Assembly (NCBI RefSeq): GCF_017901175.1
Contig: NZ_CP072793.1
Span: 1,612,001 to 1,676,000, forward strand
DNA length: 64,000 nt
Source: Thiothrix unzii
Lineage (GTDB): Bacteria > Pseudomonadota > Gammaproteobacteria > Thiotrichales > Thiotrichaceae
Reading direction: 5' to 3'
Shown: one piece after another, positions 8,586 to 18,469 of the stretch
Numbering within the stretch: the stretch's first letter is position 1
How the letters are laid out: the number at the start of each line of letters is the position of its first letter
Notes under the pieces: generated by a model
Database searches by the model: none
Seen by the model: the letters and a program-made list of their open reading frames with translations, nothing else
Told to the model about the DNA's origin: nothing
Position numbers and translations under genes: made by a program

Positions 8586-9764
8586 GTGTCAAACCGCCGC
8601 TTACAACTTGTTGCCGCTAACACCCGCTTAAGTGTGGTCACTGAAACATGGCCACCGGAAATTAACGGCGTAGCGCATACCATTAATCGCTTGGTGCAAG
8701 GGTTACGTGCTTACGGCGGTTATCACATTCAATTGGTGCGCCCGCGTCAAACCGCGTTGGAACAAGCGCAACACGACAACGATTTCCAGGAATACCTCGT
8801 CAATGGATTGACACTCCCCTTTTACAAGGAAGTCCGCTTGGGCTTCCCGCAATACCACGCCCTCAAACGCTTGTGGAAAAAGCAACGCCCTGACATTGTG
8901 CAAATCGTCACCGAAGGCCCGTTGGGGTATTCCGCGATGAAAGCTGCTAAAAAACTCGGTATTCCTGTGATTAGCGATTTCCACACCAATTTTGACCAAT
9001 ACAGCCGCTATTACCGTTTGAGTGGTTTTTTTAATGTGGCAAAACGCTATTTACGCCACATGCACAATCAAACGCTGGTGACACTGGTTCCCACCCGCGA
9101 ATTACAACAACAACTGAGCGCGTGCGGTTACACCAAACTGGGCATTTTAGAACGCGGGATTGATACCAGCCAATTTAACCCGCAACGCCGCAGTGAAACA
9201 TTACGCACCCAATTAGGCATCCGCCCTGAGCAGTTACTCGTCACGCTGGTGTCACGCATGGCGCAAGAGAAAAACCTCGATTTGGCATTTAGCGCGTTTC
9301 GGGCGATTCAAGCGCAAGTACCTGACGCACAATTCTTATTGGTCGGCGATGGCCCCGAACGCAAACGCCTGCAAGCCGCGCACCCTGATTGCATCTTCGC
9401 AGGAATGCAAACCGGCGTGGCCTTGGCGGAACATTACGCCAGCGGCGATTTGTTTTTATACCCCAGCACCAGCGAAACCTTTGGCAATGTCATTTTGGAA
9501 GCAATGGCAAGCGGTTTACCCGTGGTCACATTCGATTACGCCGCCGCGCATGAATACCTGCACTACGGCAGCAATGGCATGAATGTCCCTTTCGATGATA
9601 ACGCCGCCTTTATACAAGCCGCTGTGACTCTAGCGGGCGACCCGACCTTGCGCCAAACCCAAGGTGAAGCGGCGTATCAAGCCGCACAACAGTTAAGTTG
9701 GGGCAATGTTGTCGAGCGTTTACACCACACTTTGCAAACTATTTTGCACGAGGCCAAACCATGA
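8586..9764 (+). CDS. GT4-family glycosyltransferase (predicted glycolipid synthesis)
   Basis: This 392-residue protein starts at GTG 8586. The N-terminal Rossmann half begins TRLSVVTETWPPEINGVAHTINRL, and the C-terminal half carries the GT4 nucleotide-sugar motif SETFGNVILEAMASGLPVV with its two glutamates. The start resembles the MgtA/SqdX type of enzymes that transfer sugars to diacylglycerol or a related lipid. It overlaps a PAP2 phosphatase gene by 4 bp and follows phoB, which fits a role in replacing phospholipids with glycolipids during phosphate limitation. The lipid role and the sugar are inferred. Confidence 0.85.
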   Translation: MSNRRLQLVAANTRLSVVTETWPPEINGVAHTINRLVQGLRAYGGYHIQLVRPRQTALEQAQHDNDFQEYLVNGLTLPFYKEVRLGFPQYHALKRLWKKQRPDIVQIVTEGPLGYSAMKAAKKLGIPVISDFHTNFDQYSRYYRLSGFFNVAKRYLRHMHNQTLVTLVPTRELQQQLSACGYTKLGILERGIDTSQFNPQRRSETLRTQLGIRPEQLLVTLVSRMAQEKNLDLAFSAFRAIQAQVPDAQFLLVGDGPERKRLQAAHPDCIFAGMQTGVALAEHYASGDLFLYPSTSETFGNVILEAMASGLPVVTFDYAAAHEYLHYGSNGMNVPFDDNAAFIQAAVTLAGDPTLRQTQGEAAYQAAQQLSWGNVVERLHHTLQTILHEAKP

Positions 9765-10291
9765 AGCTGTTACATAACCTCAATGACCGCGAAATCCCGT
9801 TATGCCTGCTGTTTAACCGGATCAATCACCTCAAACCGATCAGCTTATTTTTTGCCGCCGTCAGCCGTTTGGGTAACGGGGTGTTTTGGTATGTGTTAAT
9901 GCTGATGTTGCCAGTGATTTACGGCTGGCAGGCGGTAACAGTATCGTTGCACATGGCTTTGGTCGGATTGCTGGGTGTACTGATTTATCGCTGGCTGAAA
10001 ACCTCAACCGAGCGGGTGCGCCCTTATTGCTACAGCGACACTATCTTTCAAAATGTCGCAGCCTTGGACCAGTTTAGTTTTCCGTCTGGGCATACCTTGC
10101 ACGCAGTCAGTTTTAGCTGGGTATTGCTAAGTTACTACCCGGAATGGTTGGTATTGGTTGCGCCCTTTGCGGCACTCGTGGCGTTGTCGCGGGTCATTTT
10201 AGGGCTGCACTACCCTAGCGATGTGCTGATGGGCGCGTTTTTGGGCGCGGGTTTAGCACAAGGAAGCCTGTGTGTATTGTCTTGCCTGTGA
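9761..10291 (+). CDS. PAP2-family membrane phosphatase
   Basis: With ATG 9761, overlapping the glycosyltransferase stop as ATGA, the protein has 176 residues and several membrane segments. It carries the three PAP2 signature motifs: KTSTERVRP near residue 80, PSGH near 107 and SRVILGLHYPSDV near 145-157. Family members dephosphorylate phosphatidic acid or undecaprenyl diphosphate. Translational coupling to a lipid-type glycosyltransferase suggests phosphatidic acid to diacylglycerol, supplying the acceptor for the partner enzyme. This substrate is an inference. Confidence 0.88.
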   Translation: MKLLHNLNDREIPLCLLFNRINHLKPISLFFAAVSRLGNGVFWYVLMLMLPVIYGWQAVTVSLHMALVGLLGVLIYRWLKTSTERVRPYCYSDTIFQNVAALDQFSFPSGHTLHAVSFSWVLLSYYPEWLVLVAPFAALVALSRVILGLHYPSDVLMGAFLGAGLAQGSLCVLSCL

Positions 10292-10306
10292 AAAGGAGTG
10301 ATCGCT

Positions 10307-10954
10307 ATGACCTTGCAACCCGTTACTTTGACTGGTCATTTAGTACACCTTGAACCCTTAAGTGACCACCATATCCCCGACTTACTGGAAGCCGCCCGCG
10401 ATGAACGCATCTGGCAATACATGTTTTACGGCAATCTCGCCGAACCCGAACACATGGAAAACTTTATTGCTAATGCGATTCGCCAACGTGATTTGGGCAG
10501 CGATTTACCGTTTGCGGTCATCCATCGCGCTTCTGGAAAAGCCATTGGCAGCACCCGTTTCCGAGATATTTGCTTAAAACACATGAAACTGGAAATTGGT
10601 GGAACCTGGTACGCCACCGAATACCAGCGCAGCGGAGTTAATCTGGAGTGCAAATATTTACTGATGCGCCATGCGTTTGAAACCTTCGGGATTTTGCGGG
10701 TGCAATTTAAAACGGATATTCGCAATGCGCGTTCACGCCAATCGCTGGAAAAATTAGGGGCTACGCAAGAAGGTGTATTGCGCCGCAGCGCGATTATGCC
10801 GGATGGTTTAATTCGTGATACCGCGATTTACAGTATTTTAGATACCGAATGGGGCATGGTGCGCCAAGGCTTGGAACACCGTTTATGCCGCCATAATGTG
10901 CGCGGTATTGCTGTGCCACAGACAGCAGCAATACCCACGCACATGCTGAATTAA
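10307..10954 (+). CDS. GNAT-family N-acetyltransferase, RimJ/RimL type
   Basis: Starting at ATG 10307, which has AAAAGGAG eight bases upstream, the 215-residue protein shows the RimL-like pattern: [16 protein letters not shown] at the start, [34 protein letters not shown] and [18 protein letters not shown]. These proteins use acetyl-CoA to acetylate N-termini or small molecules. The substrate is unknown. The last 30 residues look like a non-conserved extension. The gene ends in a 4-bp convergent overlap with the helicase gene. Confidence 0.85.
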   Translation: MTLQPVTLTGHLVHLEPLSDHHIPDLLEAARDERIWQYMFYGNLAEPEHMENFIANAIRQRDLGSDLPFAVIHRASGKAIGSTRFRDICLKHMKLEIGGTWYATEYQRSGVNLECKYLLMRHAFETFGILRVQFKTDIRNARSRQSLEKLGATQEGVLRRSAIMPDGLIRDTAIYSILDTEWGMVRQGLEHRLCRHNVRGIAVPQTAAIPTHMLN

Positions 10955-12306
10955 GCTACAGCTTGCGGCTTATTAGGACGACGGCGTGGTTTATTCGCGC
11001 CATTGGCATTGTTGCCATTACCATTGCTGCGTTTTACCGCAGGCAAACCAGCCGCTTTACGTGCATCGTTTTTCTGCCCATTGGTGCGGCGATTCGCAGG
11101 GCGGTGTTGCGGTGAACGTGGCTTATCAGCTTCCGCATCAGCCTTAACTTCTTCTGGAGTACGCGGACGTACCGGTGCATTGCTGAAAACTGGCAATGGC
11201 TCACGCGGTAATTGCTGTTTAATCAGCTTCTCAATACCTTTGAGGAAACCGTATTCTTCCGGCTCAACCAAGGAAATCGCTTCGCCCGTTGCTCCGGCAC
11301 GCCCGGTACGCCCAATGCGATGCACGTAATCTTCCGAAACATTCGGTAACTCGAAATTTACCACGTGTGGCAATTGCTCAATATCCAAACCACGCGCCGC
11401 AATGTCAGTCGCCACCAACACCCGAATATTGCTTTGCTTGAAATCGGCTAAGGCTTTGGTACGCGCCCCTTGGCTTTTATTACCGTGAATCGCCGCAGCG
11501 GTGACACCATCACGTTCCAGCTTTTCTGCCAAACGGTTCGCGCCGTGTTTAGTACGGGTGAAAACCAGCACTTGTTCCCATTGGTTTTCGCGCACTAAAT
11601 GGCTTAACAATGCAGTTTTTTGCGTTTTATCCACCATATACACCGACTGTTTCACTGATGGCGCAGCGGCATTGCGCGGGCTAACTGAAATTTGCAGCGG
11701 GTTATTTAACACGCCCTTGGTTAATGCCACGATGTCATCAGAAAATGTCGCGGAAAACAGTAAAGTCTGACGGCGTTTCGGCAATACTGCCAACACTTTA
11801 CGGATGTCGCGGATAAAGCCCATGTCCAACATGCGATCCGCTTCATCCAATACGAGGATTTCCACTTGAGCAAATTTCACGGCATTTTGTTCGTACAAAT
11901 CCAGTAACCGCCCCGGTGTTGCCACCAGCACGTCAACACCGCGCCGTAACGCCATCATTTGCGGGTTAATGCTTACCCCGCCAAACACCACAGTAGAACT
12001 CAACGACAAATACTTGCCGTATTCGCGCACGCTTTCACCCACTTGCGCCGCCAATTCACGGGTTGGGGTTAACACCAACGCCCGGATGTGATTGGCACTG
12101 GGGCGATTGCCAGTCGATAAACGGTGCAATAATGGCAGGGTAAATCCTGCTGTTTTGCCTGTACCGGTTTGTGCCGCCGCCATAAGATCGCGCCCGGAAA
12201 GCACCGCAGGAATCCCTTGTGCTTGAATAGGAGTCGGGGTGTCATACCCCTGTTCGCCGATGGCACGCAACAGCGGCTCGGACAAGCCGAGTTCAGAAAA
12301 TAGCAT
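10951..12306 (-). CDS. rhlE: DEAD-box RNA helicase, RhlE type
   Basis: This 451-residue protein contains the Q-motif start [26 protein letters not shown], Walker [22 protein letters not shown] ([14 protein letters not shown]), SAT (LFSATFS), [10 protein letters not shown] and [10 protein letters not shown]. The basic C-terminal tail (about 385-451), rich in Arg, Pro and Asn, is typical of RhlE-like helicases that act in ribosome assembly or RNA decay. It is the last gene of a leftward run. Confidence 0.93.
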   Translation of the reverse strand: MLFSELGLSEPLLRAIGEQGYDTPTPIQAQGIPAVLSGRDLMAAAQTGTGKTAGFTLPLLHRLSTGNRPSANHIRALVLTPTRELAAQVGESVREYGKYLSLSSTVVFGGVSINPQMMALRRGVDVLVATPGRLLDLYEQNAVKFAQVEILVLDEADRMLDMGFIRDIRKVLAVLPKRRQTLLFSATFSDDIVALTKGVLNNPLQISVSPRNAAAPSVKQSVYMVDKTQKTALLSHLVRENQWEQVLVFTRTKHGANRLAEKLERDGVTAAAIHGNKSQGARTKALADFKQSNIRVLVATDIAARGLDIEQLPHVVNFELPNVSEDYVHRIGRTGRAGATGEAISLVEPEEYGFLKGIEKLIKQQLPREPLPVFSNAPVRPRTPEEVKADAEADKPRSPQHRPANRRTNGQKNDARKAAGLPAVKRSNGNGNNANGANKPRRRPNKPQAVA

Positions 12307-12313
12307 TGTTTAA

Positions 12314-12799
12314 TTAACCTCGTTCCTCAGCCGACCATTGGCTGTAGGGGTATTGAGTGAGCCGGACGTTGTAATAGCGTTCCAAATGGGAAACGTCATT
12401 GCCAGCCCAAGGTGGCATAATGATTACTTCATCCGATGAATCGAGTTCAACTTCCGCCACAATTAATCCGGCGTTGTCACCGTGGAATTCGTCTATTTCC
12501 CACAGTTTTCCGCCAAACTCGACAAAATGGCGGGTTTTTTCAATCAGCGGGCGTTCGCACAACTGATCCAACAATTCCATAGCATCGGGCAATGGAAGGG
12601 TGTATTCGTATTCGGCACGTTGCACACCCAAGGTCATACCTTTGATGTTCAACGTTGCCATTTCATCAGCAATCCGCACCCGCACCGAAGCGCGTTTGGT
12701 ATTGCTGAGATAGCCTTGCCGGAAAGTTTCAGAGCGGCTGATTAAAGCCCGCCATGCATCCGACACCAGCAAAAATTTGCGTTCAATTTCAATAGCCAT
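12314..12799 (-). CDS. CYTH-domain protein (triphosphate tunnel enzyme)
   Basis: The 161-residue protein starts with [11 protein letters not shown], the ExExK signature of CYTH proteins, and later has VRVRIADEMATLNIKG, RAEYEYTLP and WEIDEFHGDNAGLIVAEVEL, which supply the alternating charged tunnel residues. Relatives are short inorganic triphosphatases; class IV adenylate cyclase is a less likely alternative. The start overlaps the fabH stop by 1 bp, so it is co-transcribed with the fatty-acid genes. Confidence 0.9.
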   Translation of the reverse strand: MAIEIERKFLLVSDAWRALISRSETFRQGYLSNTKRASVRVRIADEMATLNIKGMTLGVQRAEYEYTLPLPDAMELLDQLCERPLIEKTRHFVEFGGKLWEIDEFHGDNAGLIVAEVELDSSDEVIIMPPWAGNDVSHLERYYNVRLTQYPYSQWSAEERG

Positions 12800-13767
12800 C
12801 AGAACTTAACTAAGGCAGAACCCCAAGTAAAGCCACCGCCGAACGCTTCCAATAAAATCACATCGCCACGTTTGATACGCCCATCGCGCACTGCCGTATC
12901 CAATGCCAACGGCACTGAAGCTGCCGAGGTATTACCGTGTTTATCAACCGTAACCACCACATTATCCATCGACATATCGAGCTTTTTCGCAGTCGCCTGA
13001 ATAATACGGATATTGGCTTGGTGCGGCACTAACCAGTTCACATCAGCTTTAGTCATGCCATTGGCTTCGAGCGTTTCATCAACAATACGCCCTAAGGTAT
13101 TGACTGCTACCCGAAAAACTTCGTTACCGCGCATTTGCAACAACGCACCTTCAGCACGCAGCATTTCCAAATTGCGTGAAATACCTGCATTAACACTTAA
13201 TAAATGCTCGTAAGCACCATCGGCATGGATGTGAGTGGATAAAATACCCGCTTCATCGCTGGCTTCCAGCACTACTGCACCCGCACCGTCACCAAATAAA
13301 ATGCAGGTGCCGCGATCTGTCCAATCCAAAATTTTGGACATGGCTTCAGAACCGACTACCAACGCACATTTGCTGGTACCGCTGCGTACAAATTTATCTG
13401 CCACGCTTAAGGCAAACACAAAACCGGAACACGCGGCTTGTACGTCAAAGGCCGCCCCGCCGTTGCGAATCCCCAAATTATTTTGGAGCAAACACGCGGT
13501 GCTAGGAAATACCAAATCCGGGGTAGATGTGCCCACGATAATCAAATCAACGTCTTCGGGCTTTTTACCTGCCATTTCCAAGGCACGACGTGCGGCGTGT
13601 TCCGCCATGTCGGAGGCACTTTCCATCTCAACAACGTGACGTTCACGAATCCCGGTACGTTCAAAAATCCACTCGTCGGTGGTATCAACCATTTCTTCAA
13701 GGTCTTTATTGGTCAATACTTTTTCCGGCAAATAACTACCCGTGCCGGTAATGCGTGAATAGATCAT
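12799..13767 (-). CDS. fabH: 3-oxoacyl-ACP synthase III
   Basis: This enzyme condenses acetyl-CoA with malonyl-ACP to start fatty acid synthesis. The 322-residue protein has the catalytic Cys113 in AACSGF, the histidine in [10 protein letters not shown] and the asparagine in HGNTSAAS, with a usual length for FabH. Its start overlaps the plsX stop by 4 bp in the conserved order yceD-rpmF-plsX-fabH. Confidence 0.97.
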   Translation of the reverse strand: MIYSRITGTGSYLPEKVLTNKDLEEMVDTTDEWIFERTGIRERHVVEMESASDMAEHAARRALEMAGKKPEDVDLIIVGTSTPDLVFPSTACLLQNNLGIRNGGAAFDVQAACSGFVFALSVADKFVRSGTSKCALVVGSEAMSKILDWTDRGTCILFGDGAGAVVLEASDEAGILSTHIHADGAYEHLLSVNAGISRNLEMLRAEGALLQMRGNEVFRVAVNTLGRIVDETLEANGMTKADVNWLVPHQANIRIIQATAKKLDMSMDNVVVTVDKHGNTSAASVPLALDTAVRDGRIKRGDVILLEAFGGGFTWGSALVKF

Positions 13768-14792
13768 GCTTTGATCCTCTGTGCGTGCAAATGTTCGAGT
13801 TGTTTATGAATGCGTTGCGGTACTTGCTTGATAATTTCAGTGCGAGCCATACCGATAGCGTTGGCGTAAGCAATGCTATCCGCGCCGCCGTGACTTTTTA
13901 CCACAATGCCTTGTAAGCCTAAGAAGCTTGCGCCATTGTAACGCCTTGGGTCAAATTTACGCCGAAACGATTTCAGCACCGGCAATGCAACTAAAGCCGC
14001 GAAACGTCGGAATAGGTTCGCAGTAAACTCTTGCTTGAGGTGCGAAGATACCATTTTCGCCAAACCTTCGCTGGTTTTCAGGGCGACATTACCCACAAAA
14101 CCGTCGCAAACCACTACGTCCACATCGCCGAGATAAATGTCATCACCTTCGACATAACCGATGTAATTCAATGGGCTACCTTGCAATAAGGCGTTGGCAG
14201 CTTTGACTTGCTCATTACCTTTGATCGCTTCTTGCCCAATATTGAGCAAACCGACTCTGGGGTTTGGATTATCGTCAATGGCTTTGGTGAGTTCCGACCC
14301 CATGAGGGCGAATTGATACAGGTGTTCTGCTTCAGAATCGACATTTGCGCCCAAATCCAGCATATGCGTGTGGCCTTTGATCGAAGGCAAAATGGTGCAA
14401 ATGGCGGGGCGGTCAATACCGGGCAGGGTTTTGAGAACGAAACGGGCGGTAGCCATTAACGCACCAGTATTGCCAGCACTGACGGCAGCATCGGCTTCAT
14501 TGGCTTTGACTAAATTAATAGCGACCCGCATGGAGGAATCTTTTTTATTTTTCAGAGCAACAGCGGGAGCTTCATCCATCTGTACGACTTGTGAAGCATG
14601 ATGAATACGCAACCGATTTCCAGCGACTGCTAGGTGTTGCGCCAATAGTGATTGAATCTGCGTTTCATCACCGACCAGAATCAAAGCAATATCATCGTAC
14701 TGTTTCAGGGCTTCCAGTGCGGCTGGAACCACCACCGACAACCCATGATCGCCTCCCATCGCATCCAACGCGATGCGATATTGTTCAGCCAT
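13764..14792 (-). CDS. plsX: Phosphate acyltransferase PlsX
   Basis: PlsX makes acyl-phosphate from acyl-ACP for the PlsY route to lysophosphatidic acid. The 342-residue protein starts [12 protein letters not shown] and contains [18 protein letters not shown] and [14 protein letters not shown], all typical of the family. The ribosome-binding site AGGAGAGG abuts the T-run of a terminator hairpin located between rpmF and plsX, so expression is probably partly uncoupled from rpmF. Confidence 0.97.
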   Translation of the reverse strand: MAEQYRIALDAMGGDHGLSVVVPAALEALKQYDDIALILVGDETQIQSLLAQHLAVAGNRLRIHHASQVVQMDEAPAVALKNKKDSSMRVAINLVKANEADAAVSAGNTGALMATARFVLKTLPGIDRPAICTILPSIKGHTHMLDLGANVDSEAEHLYQFALMGSELTKAIDDNPNPRVGLLNIGQEAIKGNEQVKAANALLQGSPLNYIGYVEGDDIYLGDVDVVVCDGFVGNVALKTSEGLAKMVSSHLKQEFTANLFRRFAALVALPVLKSFRRKFDPRRYNGASFLGLQGIVVKSHGGADSIAYANAIGMARTEIIKQVPQRIHKQLEHLHAQRIKA

Positions 14793-14808
14793 GCTATCCC
14801 CTCTCCTG

Positions 14809-14836
14809 AAAAAAAATCGCGGGTCAAGCCCGCGAT
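14809..14836 (-). terminator. Terminator-like hairpin between rpmF and plsX
   Basis: ATCGCGGG (14816-14823) pairs perfectly with CCCGCGAT (14829-14836) around TCAAG. On the reverse strand it is followed by eight T residues (14809-14816). It lies inside an otherwise continuous leftward operon, 17 bp before plsX, so it should reduce readthrough from the ribosomal protein gene into the lipid genes. Confidence 0.85.
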
Positions 14837-14877
14837 TCTATACGATTTCTTGGTGAAAGCGTGCAAAGCGTTGCCAC

Positions 14878-15072
14878 TTATTCTGCTTCGTCCGCATCAA
14901 CCGCTGATTTAATGATCTGACGACCACGGTAGAAACCGTCTTTAGTCATGTGATGACGCAGGTGAGTTTCACCTGAAGTTGCATCAATAGACAAGGTAGG
15001 GTTCTTCAGTGCATCGTGTGAGCGACGCATACCGCGTTTTGAACGAGTCATTCGAGCTTGACCGACTGCCAT
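14878..15072 (-). CDS. rpmF: 50S ribosomal protein L32
   Basis: This 64-residue basic protein contains [14 protein letters not shown] near the N-terminus, [17 protein letters not shown] near the C-terminus and an acidic tail, which is the L32 pattern. The zinc-binding cysteines present in some L32 proteins are absent, as is common in proteobacteria. It lies between yceD and plsX in the conserved order. Confidence 0.97.
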   Translation of the reverse strand: MAVGQARMTRSKRGMRRSHDALKNPTLSIDATSGETHLRHHMTKDGFYRGRQIIKSAVDADEAE

Positions 15073-15075
15073 CGT

Positions 15076-15621
15076 TTACTCCGTTTTTTTCCAATCTTTT
15101 AAAACTGCAAAAGGATTCTTTTTGGTAATTACCGCCGAGTCCTCTTGCCCACTTTCTGTTAACACCACGTCTGATGGCAAGGCTTCTATCAACTTGCGCA
15201 CCGGCTCGCACTGCTCATGCTTCGCCGCTAACGGTAAAGCCAGAAGAATTTCATCTTCAACGAAATCCTGTATAAACAGCCGTTCATCCTCAACCAACCA
15301 AGCTTCTAAGCCTTCTTGTTCGGGGCGTTCATCCGACTCAAACGTCGTCAGAGCTACTTCAACCGGCACATCAAGCGGGATAGTCACTGGCTGCATACAG
15401 CGTTGGCATTCCAACACCACATTACCGCGAATATGCCCTTTGATCATCGGACGACCACCGATACTGCGGGTGAAGTCCAATGTTACCGCTACATCCTGCG
15501 TTCCTGCCAACACAACCTCGACCAAACGTGGCAATTGTTGCAACGGCATAACACCAGCCAAGCATCTTCCTTGCTCGACTAATTTAAAAGGATTAACGTC
15601 TACGGGTAGTCTGTTCAACAT
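15076..15621 (-). CDS. yceD: YceD family protein (DUF177), 23S rRNA accumulation factor
   Basis: This 181-residue protein carries the DUF177 core: GHIRGNVVLECQRCMQPVTIPLDVPVEVAL in the middle, then an acidic region with DEILLALPLAAKHEQCEP near residue 130. Members sit immediately upstream of rpmF in most bacteria and have been linked to 23S rRNA processing. The gene is 3 bp from rpmF and divergent from the Maf gene, the same arrangement as in Escherichia coli. Confidence 0.93.
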   Translation of the reverse strand: MLNRLPVDVNPFKLVEQGRCLAGVMPLQQLPRLVEVVLAGTQDVAVTLDFTRSIGGRPMIKGHIRGNVVLECQRCMQPVTIPLDVPVEVALTTFESDERPEQEGLEAWLVEDERLFIQDFVEDEILLALPLAAKHEQCEPVRKLIEALPSDVVLTESGQEDSAVITKKNPFAVLKDWKKTE

Positions 15622-15748
15622 AAGCGCGGGATTATATGAATCCGGGCTATGATATGTAAAGAAATTTCTGGGCTTTTTACTTGGGTAAAGTGCATATCTT
15701 GCGTATCATCTGCCGCTTTACTACCACATAAGCCACAACACCGCCCTT

Positions 15749-16336
15749 ATGATGACTCGTACCTTAATTCTTGGCTCCACTTCACCTTACCGTCGCGAGT
15801 TGATGGATCGCCTCAAAATCCCCTTCACCACCGCTGCCCCCGACATTGACGAAACCCGTCTTGAAGGCGAAAGCGCACGCGACATGGTGCTGCGTTTATC
15901 GCTGGCGAAAGCCCGTAAAGTTGCCGAACAATACCCTGATGCATTGATTATCGGCTCAGACCAATGTGCGGTATTACACGATGCAGTGATTGGCAAACCC
16001 GGTAATCACGATAATGCGGTCAAGCAATTGCAAAATGCTTCTGGGCAAACCGTAGCTTTTTTAACGGGATTATGTTTATTCGACAGTAACAGCGGTCATT
16101 ACCAGTTAGATGTTGTGCCGTTTAGTGTGGATTTCCGTGAATTAACTGATGCGCAAATTAACCACTATCTCCACAAAGACCAGCCCTATAACTGCGCTGG
16201 TAGCTTCCGCTCAGAAAGCTTGGGGATTACGCTGTTCAAGCGCATGTACGGCGACGACCCCACTGCATTAATGGGGCTGCCGCTGATTCGCCTGAGTCAG
16301 ATGTTGCAACAGGCGGGAATCGACTTACTTGAATAA
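15749..16336 (+). CDS. yceF: Maf family nucleotide pyrophosphatase, YceF type
   Basis: This 195-residue protein begins LILGSTSPYRRELMDRL and contains TAAPDIDETRLEGE, IIGSDQCAVL and CAGSFRSESLGITLF, the Maf pattern. YceF-type Maf enzymes hydrolyse modified or methylated nucleoside triphosphates such as 7-methyl-GTP. The position opposite yceD-rpmF supports the YceF subgroup. A second Maf paralogue of the YhdE type lies at 46755. The start may be either of two adjacent ATG codons. Confidence 0.93.
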   Translation: MMTRTLILGSTSPYRRELMDRLKIPFTTAAPDIDETRLEGESARDMVLRLSLAKARKVAEQYPDALIIGSDQCAVLHDAVIGKPGNHDNAVKQLQNASGQTVAFLTGLCLFDSNSGHYQLDVVPFSVDFRELTDAQINHYLHKDQPYNCAGSFRSESLGITLFKRMYGDDPTALMGLPLIRLSQMLQQAGIDLLE

Positions 16337-16358
16337 GTGCATAGCAAATACCCAACAC

Positions 16359-17021
16359 TCACTGGCACTTTCTTTGAGGTGAAACCCACCCCTTTTCTAG
16401 GCTGCTCAGCATGTATTCGATCATGGACTTGAATTCATTGATGGAAAGACTATTACTGCCACCGTGGGCGTACATATGATTTTTGCCATCAATCACGCTT
16501 CTAGCCAGTGCATCCATACTCTTATCCTTGCTGCCCGCCCATGATTCAAGGCTACCCAGCTTGGGTGCGCCCAGATCACCATAATCATGGCATTTGAAGC
16601 AAGTCTGTTCATACAGCTTGCGCCCGTGTAACAGTTGCAAGTGACGCTCTTTGTCTGCTGCACTGGCGGTATTGGCCTGCTTCTGGCTGTCCGCATCCGT
16701 CACCGTATCCATCATATAACGGATCATGCTGCGCAGTTCCCACTCAGACCAAACCGGACTAATACCTTTTGGATACATGTGACCGGGGCCATCAATCACC
16801 GCTTTGAACAGGGTTTCCTCACCTAAAGGTAACAGTTTATCCCAGTCAACCTTTTCCGCAGGGCGCGGGGCGTTGCTCAAACCTCGGTCATGGCACATGA
16901 AACAATAGGTCTCGTACAAGCGTTTCCCTGCGGCGGGATCAAGTGGCTTGTCTTCAGCCGACACATTCCAAGCGGAAAGACAAAGGACAGAAAACAAAGT
17001 AGAAATAATTAGCTTCTTCAT
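16359..17021 (-). CDS. Dihaem cytochrome c (tandem class I domains)
   Basis: The 220-residue protein has a signal peptide (about 1-22) and two haem-binding CxxCH motifs, CFMCH near residue 40 and CFKCH near 141. Each sits in a cytochrome c5-like domain with a possible distal Met in a HMYPKG or HMYAHGG region. It is therefore a periplasmic electron carrier with two similar domains, probably from an internal duplication. It has no close operon partners, so the donor and acceptor are unknown. Confidence 0.9.
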   Translation of the reverse strand: MKKLIISTLFSVLCLSAWNVSAEDKPLDPAAGKRLYETYCFMCHDRGLSNAPRPAEKVDWDKLLPLGEETLFKAVIDGPGHMYPKGISPVWSEWELRSMIRYMMDTVTDADSQKQANTASAADKERHLQLLHGRKLYEQTCFKCHDYGDLGAPKLGSLESWAGSKDKSMDALARSVIDGKNHMYAHGGSNSLSINEFKSMIEYMLSSLEKGWVSPQRKCQ

Positions 17022-17127
17022 ACCGCGACTCCTTGCAGTTTATGAATTTCAGACCAAACCTTCTACTCTCAGCCTAGCACATTCCCACAAGAAAAGTAGG
17101 AATTATCCATCCAATCGAAATCCGCCG

Positions 17128-17442
17128 TTAAACCACTTCTTCCGCAATCAGGAACTCTGGCGCGTCGACGAATTGCATGAACTCGCTCATCACTGCCTGC
17201 ACGGTGCTGCTGCCCATGTCTTCACCCAAGAAGCCATCCATGTCAGCAATATCGAAAAACTCCACGTAATCAACCGTCGGGGCAGCGTCACTTAATAGGT
17301 TGCGCACGGTGCGGTAATTGACGAAACGCGCTACCCGCGTCAAGCCACGCATGGTTGGGTAGTCGGTGGTGCGCGTCCAGTTTTCATACTGTTCACGGGT
17401 AACACCGGCTTTCAGCTTATATTTGATAATGATTTGTGCCAT
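17128..17442 (-). CDS. RedY/HapK-like small dimeric alpha-beta barrel protein
   Basis: This 104-residue protein (AQIIIKYKLKAGVTREQYENW at the start, then VDYVEFFDIADMDGFLG) resembles the REDY-like HapK family of ferredoxin-fold proteins named after pigment biosynthesis clusters. There is no pigment cluster nearby, so the function here is unknown. The gene stands alone between cytochrome and aroE genes. Confidence 0.65.
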   Translation of the reverse strand: MAQIIIKYKLKAGVTREQYENWTRTTDYPTMRGLTRVARFVNYRTVRNLLSDAAPTVDYVEFFDIADMDGFLGEDMGSSTVQAVMSEFMQFVDAPEFLIAEEVV

Positions 17443-17548
17443 AGGATTTTCCCTGCCTCGCGTTGTTTTGAATGGTTAGTGCAACAAAGCTTCAAGTGTA
17501 GCCCAGTCACGCTACAATTCAATGACCGCTAATCGCGTACTTTTACTG

Positions 17549-18373
17549 TTATGCGGCTAATTCAGCTCGTAATTGTGCCAATACGGGTGCGGTATCCGGA
17601 CGCACGCCACGCCAGATGAAAAACGCTTCTGCGGCTTGTTCAACCAACATGCCCAAACCGTCCAAAGCTAAGAGCGCACCTTGTGCCTTGCCCCACTCCA
17701 CGAATGCGGTGGGTTTTGCGGCATACATCATATCGTAAGTGCTGCCGCCTACCGCCAGACAACCATCCGGTAAGGGCGGTAAATCACCCTGCAAACTCGC
17801 CGCCGTACCGTTAATAATGAGATCAAATTGCCCATTAATTGCCTCAAAACCACCGCCGGAAACCTTGCCCAAGGTAGCAAAATCCGCTGCCAATTCCGTG
17901 GCTTTACTGGCAGTACGATTGGCGATAAACAAACTGGCTGGCTGAGTTTCCAGCAACGGCTGTAACACGCCGCGCACCGCGCCCCCCGCACCTAGTAACA
18001 AAATACGTTTACCTTGCAATACAAGCCCATGATTTTGCTGTAAATCACGCACGATACCAATGCCGTCGGTATTCGCACCGAACATGCTGCCATCTTCCCG
18101 AAACACCAGCGTATTGACCGCTTGCGCCCGTGCCGCATAATCACTGAGTTCGTCCGCCAGTTCCCACGCTTCTTGCTTGAAAGGCACGGTGACATTGCAA
18201 CCCTTGCCTTCGCTAATCAAAAACATCATCACGTCTTGCGCAAACTCTTCCGGTTCTGACAATAACGCGCTGTATTCCAAAGCAATGCCGGTTTGCGCGG
18301 CAAACAATGCATGAATGCGTGGCGATTTACTGTGGGCGATAGGATTGCCAAAGACGGCGTAGCGGTCGGTCAT
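17549..18373 (-). CDS. aroE: Shikimate dehydrogenase (NADP+)
   Basis: The enzyme reduces 3-dehydroshikimate in the shikimate pathway. Started at ATG 18373 ([21 protein letters not shown]) the protein has 274 residues, with the shikimate-binding SKS motif, NVTVPFK with the catalytic Lys, NTDGIG and the NADP motif [10 protein letters not shown]. The open frame continues upstream to 18433, but that part is not AroE-like. Confidence 0.97.
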   Translation of the reverse strand: MTDRYAVFGNPIAHSKSPRIHALFAAQTGIALEYSALLSEPEEFAQDVMMFLISEGKGCNVTVPFKQEAWELADELSDYAARAQAVNTLVFREDGSMFGANTDGIGIVRDLQQNHGLVLQGKRILLLGAGGAVRGVLQPLLETQPASLFIANRTASKATELAADFATLGKVSGGGFEAINGQFDLIINGTAASLQGDLPPLPDGCLAVGGSTYDMMYAAKPTAFVEWGKAQGALLALDGLGMLVEQAAEAFFIWRGVRPDTAPVLAQLRAELAA

Positions 18374-18469
18374 GTTCACTCTCACTTTTATCGGTTGGGC
18401 GGCAATATAGCACAGCCAAAGGCGTATACTCATGCGCTCTTTTATGATTCGGAAAACCCAGTAAATCTT

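Noticed and set aside
12314-12799. Class IV adenylate cyclase
   Set aside because: The short length and the sequence fit the triphosphatase branch of CYTH proteins better; the cyclase function cannot be supported from sequence alone.
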